Assembly (NCBI GenBank): GCA_030665705.1
Contig: DAOUZG010000042.1
Location: 1 to 9,761, forward strand
DNA length: 9,761 nt
Reading direction: 5' to 3'
Origin: Deltaproteobacteria bacterium
GTDB lineage: Bacteria > Myxococcota_A > UBA9160 > SZUA-336
The notes beneath the pieces are model-generated. The model searched no databases, was not told where the DNA came from, and saw only the letters and a list, made by a program, of their open reading frames with translations. Shown one piece after another: positions 6,275 to 9,761 of the stretch. A program made the translations under genes and the position numbers. Position 1 is the stretch's first letter. Every line of letters begins with the position of its first letter.

Positions 6275-7858
6275 CTAGCGCGTCAGCTCGTCGTCTAGGA
6301 TGATCCCTCGCGTCTCCAGAAGGGTTCCCTGAGCACGTTCCAGACCCGCGATGGCGTTCCGATAGAGCTGCAAGGCGAAGATCTGCTGGCGCTCCGCCGC
6401 GGCGAGATCCTCCTCGAACTCGAGCACGGTGAACGGGGTCGAGTCGCCCAGCCGAAGCCGTTCTTCCTCGGCTCGTAGGGTCTCCTCCTGAGCGATACGG
6501 CGCCGCTCCGCTGCCTCGAGCGCCTCCGTCGCCGAGCGCATGTTACGCGCGGCTCTCCGCACGTCCAGGATCACGGTCTGCTCGACGCGCTTGAGACGCG
6601 TGCGCGTCCGGCGCAGCTCGATCTCCTTCTTCGTGACCTCGTGGCGGGCGACGCGGTTGCCGATCGGGATCTCGAACCTTCCGCCCACGGCCCAGCTGTT
6701 ACCGCCGCTCGCGTGAACGAGATCCCGGTTAGCGTCCCAGCTGTCGGGCGGAATACCCAGGTCCGGCACGGGATCCCCCGTAAAGGGGTTTTCCGAGCCG
6801 GGTGGGAGCTTTTGCTTACCCGATAGGGCGTTGGTCGCGTAAGACGCGATCAGGTCGAGGCGAGGCAAGCGCTGGTTCTGGGCAAACGTGAGCTGGATCT
6901 CCGCATCCTCCACGTTCCGTCGCGCCGCGGCAAGCTCCGGCCGGTGCCGCATCGCCCTGGCGATAGACACCTCTTCCTCGACGGCGTACTCGACGTAGGT
7001 CGGGTCCTCGGGCACGAGCCGGGTCGTGGCGTAGCCCTCCGGATCCGGGGCGGCGATCGTATCGAGGAGCTGGTCGTGCGCCAGCTCAGAGAGATTGTGG
7101 GAGGTGATCGCAGTGACCTCACGCTCCGCCACGCCCGCCTCGGCCTGCGTTACGAGCACACGCGCAACAACCCCCACCTCGTACCGGAGGCGCGTCTGCT
7201 CGAGGAGATCCTGCGCGGTCTTGAGGCTCTTGTCGGCCACACGGGACCGGGCGCGAGAAGCCGCGAGCTCCCAGTAGCGTGCCTCGACCCCGGCGGTGAG
7301 GTCGATGAGGAACTGGCGGAACTCCTCCTCGGAGATCTGCTTCGCGATGCGGCTCCGCTTGACGTTGACGTTTGCCTCGTTGTGGATGAGGTCTTTGAGA
7401 AGCGGCAACCTGATCTCGCTCCCGATAAACGCGCGATGCTGGGGGTCGAGAGAAATTGCCGTGGAATTCGACTCGAGGCGCGTGAACTGGTACGTGCTCG
7501 AGTAGCTGAGACCGAGCGGAAGGATGCCGCCCAGCCCGGCCGTGTAGCTCCACTCGTCCTCGTCCAAAGTGGGTTGAATCTGGAAGATGGAGGCGATCGG
7601 GGTTTCGTTGTGACCGAAGCTGTATTCCCCGAAGGCGAGAGGATCGAACGCGCCTCTGGCCTGCTCGACCACCTCGCTGGCGACCCAGGGTCCGGTCCGT
7701 GCGACCTGCAGATCGAGGTTGTTTCGTAGCGTGAGCTCGATGGCCCGGGAAAGGGACAGGGAGACCTCTCGGCCGATCACCCCCCCGTCGGCCGGAGGCT
7801 CGGCCGCCCGCGCCGGGGGAACGAGGAGAAGCAATGCAGCAACCAGGATCCTGCTCAT
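6275..7858 (-). CDS. TolC-family outer-membrane efflux channel protein
   Basis: A 527-residue outer-membrane factor that would form a trimeric channel through the outer membrane and periplasm for an efflux pump or type I exporter. The signal peptide is MSRILVAALLLLVPPARA, with cleavage after ARA near residue 18. The mature start has the family feature LSLSRAIELTLRNNLDLQVAR, followed by two long helical regions with the repeated outer-membrane-efflux pattern (RSRIAKQISEEEFRQFLIDL to EVTAITSHNLSELAHDQLLD, and ARAMRHRPELAAARRNVEDA, then RHEVTKKEIELRRTRTRLKR to the end). LRLGDSTPFTVLEFEEDLAA is the typical C-terminal repeat end. Segments between them look like beta-barrel strands (LGLSYSSTYQFTRLES). 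ATG 7858 follows a perfect AGGAGG and overlaps the tetR stop as ATGA. No RND, MFP or ABC partner gene is in the window, so its substrate cannot be named. Confidence 0.93.
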   Translation of the reverse strand: MSRILVAALLLLVPPARAAEPPADGGVIGREVSLSLSRAIELTLRNNLDLQVARTGPWVASEVVEQARGAFDPLAFGEYSFGHNETPIASIFQIQPTLDEDEWSYTAGLGGILPLGLSYSSTYQFTRLESNSTAISLDPQHRAFIGSEIRLPLLKDLIHNEANVNVKRSRIAKQISEEEFRQFLIDLTAGVEARYWELAASRARSRVADKSLKTAQDLLEQTRLRYEVGVVARVLVTQAEAGVAEREVTAITSHNLSELAHDQLLDTIAAPDPEGYATTRLVPEDPTYVEYAVEEEVSIARAMRHRPELAAARRNVEDAEIQLTFAQNQRLPRLDLIASYATNALSGKQKLPPGSENPFTGDPVPDLGIPPDSWDANRDLVHASGGNSWAVGGRFEIPIGNRVARHEVTKKEIELRRTRTRLKRVEQTVILDVRRAARNMRSATEALEAAERRRIAQEETLRAEEERLRLGDSTPFTVLEFEEDLAAAERQQIFALQLYRNAIAGLERAQGTLLETRGIILDDELTR

Positions 7859-8487
7859 GATCTTCCTCCTGCGGCAGCTCCGTTTAGGAAGAGATCGAGC
7901 AACGTGTCGACCTCCTCCTGCACGAGGGGGTGTTTCCCCTCCCGGATCTGCTCGTCGATGATGGTTCGCACGCCCGCGAGAAGGATGCGGGCGGCTTGAT
8001 GGGGATTGATTCCCCGAAACTCACCGGCTCGGGTACCCCGCTCCAGAAGGTCGGCGACGTACTGCACGTAGTCGTCGACGTTGGCCCGGAGCCGGTCCGA
8101 GGCGGCCGAGCGTCCCGCCGGGCCGAGGTCGGGCCGTTCGGCCAGAACGCGATAGAAGCTCAGGTAGTCGAGCGAGTACTCCACCGCGCTCCGCGCCACC
8201 TCGCTGACCTTGGCGGTGTGGCCGCGTGCGCGCCGGGTCGCGGCTCGGGTCTTCTCCATGAGCTGCTCGAACCCGTGCTCGATCGCACGCGCGAACAGCG
8301 CCTCCTTGTTCTCGAAGTAGAGGTAGATCGTTCCCTTCGAGATCCCGGCCTTCTGGGCAATTCGCTCCATGGAGGCCTCGCCGTAGCCGAGCTCGCCGAT
8401 GACGCGGCGGGCGGCTTCGAGGATCTCCGTCGTTCGAAACTCCTTGACGACCTCCTCCTTGGTTCGAGCGGGTCGGGGGATCGACAT
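7855..8487 (-). CDS. TetR/AcrR-family transcriptional regulator
   Basis: A 210-residue one-component regulator, expected to be a dimeric DNA-binding repressor released by a small ligand. The N-terminal DNA-binding domain is clear: TEILEAARRVIGELGYGEAS leads into the helix-turn-helix MERIAQKAGISKGTIYLYFE (about 40-59) and NKEALFARAI. The C-terminal ligand and dimer domain (about 75-210) is divergent, as usual, so no ligand can be inferred. ATG 8487 is preferred over an upstream in-frame start at 8532 because AAGGA lies 8 bases before it and candidate operator DNA occupies the region just upstream. Its TGA overlaps the tolC ATG, so the two are one operon and TolC is the probable main target. 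Two TGAC-N6-GTCA dyads lie 31-106 bases upstream of the ATG, suggesting autoregulation. Confidence 0.94.
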   Translation of the reverse strand: MSIPRPARTKEEVVKEFRTTEILEAARRVIGELGYGEASMERIAQKAGISKGTIYLYFENKEALFARAIEHGFEQLMEKTRAATRRARGHTAKVSEVARSAVEYSLDYLSFYRVLAERPDLGPAGRSAASDRLRANVDDYVQYVADLLERGTRAGEFRGINPHQAARILLAGVRTIIDEQIREGKHPLVQEEVDTLLDLFLNGAAAGGRS

Positions 8488-8517
8488 CGTGTTCCTTTCG
8501 GGTGGGGTTCTCGAGAA

Positions 8518-8531
8518 TGACCCAAAGGTCA
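8518..8531. promoter_or_regulatory. Candidate TetR operator 1
   Basis: TGACCCAAAGGTCA is a perfect inverted repeat (TGACC-4-GGTCA, equivalently TGAC-N6-GTCA). It lies 31 bases upstream of the tetR ATG, where a bound repressor would block the promoter or early transcription. The same spacing recurs at 8579-8592. Assignment to this TetR protein is by position and symmetry. Confidence 0.55.
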
Positions 8532-8543
8532 ATAAAACGACGC

Positions 8544-8573
8544 TATAGTCATCTGGGCAGTCAGAAGAGTCAA
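8544..8573. promoter_or_regulatory. AT-rich promoter-like segment between the two dyads
   Basis: On the plus strand TATAGT (8544-8549) matches the -10 consensus at 5 of 6 bases and could serve carD, but no good -35 precedes it at normal spacing. On the minus strand TTGACT (8573-8568) is a good -35 for tetR; the best -10 candidates are GACTAT at 17-base spacing or TATAGC at 20, neither ideal. The local fall in GC content and its place between two operators support a divergent promoter region. Confidence 0.4.
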
Positions 8574-8577
8574 TAAG

Positions 8578-8593
8578 CTGACGAACTGGTCAG
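8578..8593. promoter_or_regulatory. Candidate TetR operator 2
   Basis: CTGACGAACTGGTCAG is a perfect inverted repeat with CTGAC/GTCAG arms and a 6-base spacer, centred 61 bases from operator 1. It overlaps an alternating half-site run, TGGTCAGACCACCTGGTC (8587-8604), in which TGGTC, GACCA and TGGTC follow one another at 1- and 2-base gaps. Co-operative binding by the TetR protein is the simplest reading. Confidence 0.5.
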
Positions 8594-8638
8594 ACCACCT
8601 GGTCCCTCCGCGCCTCAGCTCCCTCGGAGGATCCGTGC

Positions 8639-8676
8639 GGGCGGAACCGCCCCACGCGGCGCGCGCTTGCGCCGCG
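8639..8676 (+). other. Two GC-rich hairpins in the carD leader
   Basis: GGGCGGAACCGCCC (8639-8652) is a perfect 14-bp palindrome. Two bases later CGCGGCGC (8655-8662) pairs with GCGCCGCG (8669-8676) across a 6-base loop as a strong 8-bp stem. No T tract follows on the plus strand, so intrinsic termination is not supported. They lie between the divergent promoter region and carD and would be in its 5' untranslated RNA. Confidence 0.4.
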
Positions 8677-8764
8677 ACCTGCACCTTCGTGCCGTGGTAC
8701 GATGTGCTCGCCCGACCACGCGACCGTGCGCCGTGCGGACGAGGTTCGGGAGGCGGGGGGAGAG

Positions 8765-9310
8765 TTGACGCATCTTCATCGTACGGACTGGGCCGAGAGG
8801 CGAGGGGGCCTTGCGGTCTACCCGGGTCACGGCGTCGTTCGAATCGAAGGACTTCGGACGCAGGAGATTAAGGGTCAGTCCGTCGAGTTCCTGGTCCTCC
8901 GGCTTGTCGAGGACGACTCCCGCATTCTCGTTCCGGTGGAGAAGGCAACCCGTCTCGGGCTGCGGGACGTGATCGGACGCGAGCAGGCCGCCCAGATCCG
9001 AAAGATCCTTCGGAGCCAGACGCGTGCGAACCCGCGCGGGGGTGGACCGTGGAGCCGTCGCTTCCGCGATTATCAGGAGAAGCTCCGTCACGGATCGATT
9101 TTCGACATGGCCGAGGTGTTGGCGGACCTGCTCTGTCTGCAGATCGAGAAGGAGCTCTCGTTCGGGGAACAGCGGCTGTTGGACAGTGCGTGGACGCGAA
9201 TCGTCCACGAGCTCGCCGCAGCGGAGAATTCTCCCCCGGAGCAGGTCGAGACCGAGCTGCGCGCAATCCGCGTCTCGCGCCGACCGGTGGAGCGGGCCAC
9301 AGCGTCCTGA
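8765..9310 (+). CDS. carD: CarD/CdnL-family RNA polymerase-binding transcription regulator
   Basis: A CarD/CdnL-type factor, which binds the RNA polymerase beta subunit through a Tudor-like N-terminal domain and stabilises open promoter complexes, often at rRNA promoters. The signature LAVYPGHGVVRIEG is followed by GQSVEFLVLRLVEDDSRILV and PVEKATRLGLRDVI, all typical. The C-terminal helical domain begins at PWSRRFRDYQEKLRHG, whose tryptophan fits the conserved DNA-contacting Trp of the family, and continues MAEVLADLLCLQ and LSFGEQRLLDSAWTRIVHEL. TTG 8765 gives 181 residues and has a purine-rich GGGAGG 11 bases upstream. The alternative ATG at 8702 gives 202 residues but has no ribosome site and adds a tail unlike the family. 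Family members usually start about 10 residues before the YP motif, so either form is slightly long. ispD follows after 37 bases, an arrangement also known in mycobacteria. Confidence 0.92.
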   Translation: MTHLHRTDWAERRGGLAVYPGHGVVRIEGLRTQEIKGQSVEFLVLRLVEDDSRILVPVEKATRLGLRDVIGREQAAQIRKILRSQTRANPRGGGPWSRRFRDYQEKLRHGSIFDMAEVLADLLCLQIEKELSFGEQRLLDSAWTRIVHELAAAENSPPEQVETELRAIRVSRRPVERATAS

Positions 9311-9326
9311 ACCCATCGGTTGGGTT
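9310..9326 (+). other. Small hairpin between carD and ispD
   Basis: AACCCA (9310-9315) pairs with TGGGTT (9321-9326) around TCGGT, beginning on the last base of the carD stop codon. The stem is short and is followed by CTGGGC rather than a T tract, so it may be a weak pause or 3'-end stem rather than a terminator. Confidence 0.3.
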
Positions 9327-9334
9327 CTGGGCGC

Positions 9335-9340
9335 TATATT
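9335..9340 (+). promoter_or_regulatory. -10-like TATATT immediately before ispD
   Basis: TATATT matches the -10 consensus at 5 of 6 bases and stands out in GC-rich DNA. It ends 7 bases before the ispD ATG (9348), so a transcript initiated from it would start at or next to the A of the ATG. No Shine-Dalgarno sequence lies before that ATG. No clear -35 is seen at 16-18 bases. Confidence 0.4.
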
Positions 9341-9347
9341 CGCCGCA

Positions 9348-9761
9348 ATGACGGCGGTTGCTCTCGTACTGGGTGCGGGCGAGGGTCTCCGCCTCGGGGC
9401 CGGGACTTCGAAGGCGCTGGTCCGGGTCGCGCGACGGACCCTGCTCCACTGGAGCGCGGAGGCGCTTGCCCGATCGCCTTCCGTCGGGGCCGTCCTGCCC
9501 GTGGTGCCCGCCGGCGCCGAGGAGGCGCTGGCGGAGCTCGGGCGTGCGTGGTCGGGTGCAGCCACGCTCCTTCCCGGGGTCCGAGGCGGCACGATTCGCC
9601 AGGAGTCTCTGAAACGGGGCCTCGAGGCGATGGAGAGAGAGGTGTCGGATGCCGAGTGGGTCCTGGTCCACGACGCGGCCCGATGCCTCGTCCGGCCCGA
9701 AGACGCCGACCGCGTGCTCGCGCGGGCCCGGGAGACCGGGGCGGCGATCCCCGTCGTCCCG
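9348..9761 (+). CDS. ispD: 2-C-methyl-D-erythritol 4-phosphate cytidylyltransferase (partial, 3' end outside window)
   Basis: The first 138 residues of IspD, which transfers CMP from CTP to methylerythritol phosphate in the non-mevalonate isoprenoid pathway in the cytoplasm. The nucleotide-binding start is MTAVALVLGAGEGLRLGAGT followed by SKAL, matching the family glycine-rich loop and its conserved lysine. VRGGTIRQESLKRGLEAM is the second CTP-binding signature (GG-x-x-R-x-x-S), and WVLVHDAARCLVRPEDADRV matches the HDAARP motif with Cys in place of the usual Pro. The segment ending AAIPVVP fits the next motif, and the window ends there. ATG 9348 gives the normal family N-terminus; there is no ribosome site, but a -10-like TATATT just upstream suggests a leaderless message. 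The 37-base distance from carD also allows co-transcription. Confidence 0.93.
   Translation, partial: MTAVALVLGAGEGLRLGAGTSKALVRVARRTLLHWSAEALARSPSVGAVLPVVPAGAEEALAELGRAWSGAATLLPGVRGGTIRQESLKRGLEAMEREVSDAEWVLVHDAARCLVRPEDADRVLARARETGAAIPVVP

Noticed and set aside
8635..8871. Plus-strand GTG open frame (78 codons) preceded by GGAGG, overlapping the carD start in another frame
   Set aside because: The GGAGG is only 4 bases from the GTG, the product is Arg/Gly-rich and resembles an out-of-frame reading of carD, and no family is recognisable. A role as a regulatory upstream reading frame is not excluded.
8615..9671. Antisense open frames opposite carD and the ispD start
   Set aside because: Both overlap two well-supported plus-strand genes and translate to Arg/Pro/Ser-rich sequence without domains.
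1..9761. Defence island, prophage, transposon or new multigene system
   Set aside because: All sizeable reading frames that look real belong to known housekeeping or regulatory families, with uniform high GC and no terminal inverted repeats, integrase or transposase motifs.

Overview
The window is about 9.8 kb of high-GC DNA (roughly two thirds G+C, with strongly GC-biased third codon positions). It looks like ordinary chromosomal housekeeping sequence from a diderm bacterium: there is a TolC-family outer-membrane channel with a signal peptide, a bactofilin, SecD and SecF as separate genes, and a CarD-type transcription factor next to ispD. GTG starts, GTGA/ATGA overlaps and Gly/Ala/Arg-rich proteins fit a lineage such as Gemmatimonadota or a relative in the FCB/deltaproteobacterial range. 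That placement is an inference from gene content, not a demonstration.

Layout. 1-78 is the 3' end of metK (S-adenosylmethionine synthetase). 182-1447 is ahcY (S-adenosylhomocysteine hydrolase), so two consecutive steps of the activated-methyl cycle sit together. After a possible weak terminator come four tightly packed plus-strand genes: a secreted SpoIID/LytB-type peptidoglycan glycan-strand enzyme (1525-2640), yajC (2637-3014), secD (3011-4579) and secF (4581-5540). The first two junctions are GTGA start/stop overlaps and secD/secF are 1 base apart, so translational coupling is likely. This unit builds the accessory part of the Sec translocon and co-expresses one cell-wall enzyme that must itself be exported.

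The middle is convergent. secF meets a minus-strand bactofilin gene (5599-6099) across a 58-base gap occupied almost wholly by four tandem 18-bp repeats that copy the last codons and stop of the bactofilin gene. Upstream of bactofilin lie a CRP/FNR-like dyad and then a minus-strand tetR-tolC pair (7855-8487 and 6275-7858, ATGA overlap). No inner-membrane pump or adaptor gene is visible for this TolC.

The right part is divergent. The 277-base tetR/carD intergenic region holds a dense cluster of TGAC/GTCA half-sites, including two TGAC-N6-GTCA dyads that are good operator candidates for the TetR protein, followed by GC-rich hairpins in the carD leader. carD (8765-9310, or from 8702) is followed by ispD (9348 to beyond the window), which has a -10-like TATATT so close to its ATG that a leaderless transcript is possible.

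I see no CRISPR array, transposon, phage gene, tRNA or rRNA, and no convincing new multigene system. The items most worth a second look are the stop-codon-containing tandem repeat at 5543-5614, the regularly spaced half-site array at 8518-8604, and the possible leaderless ispD.
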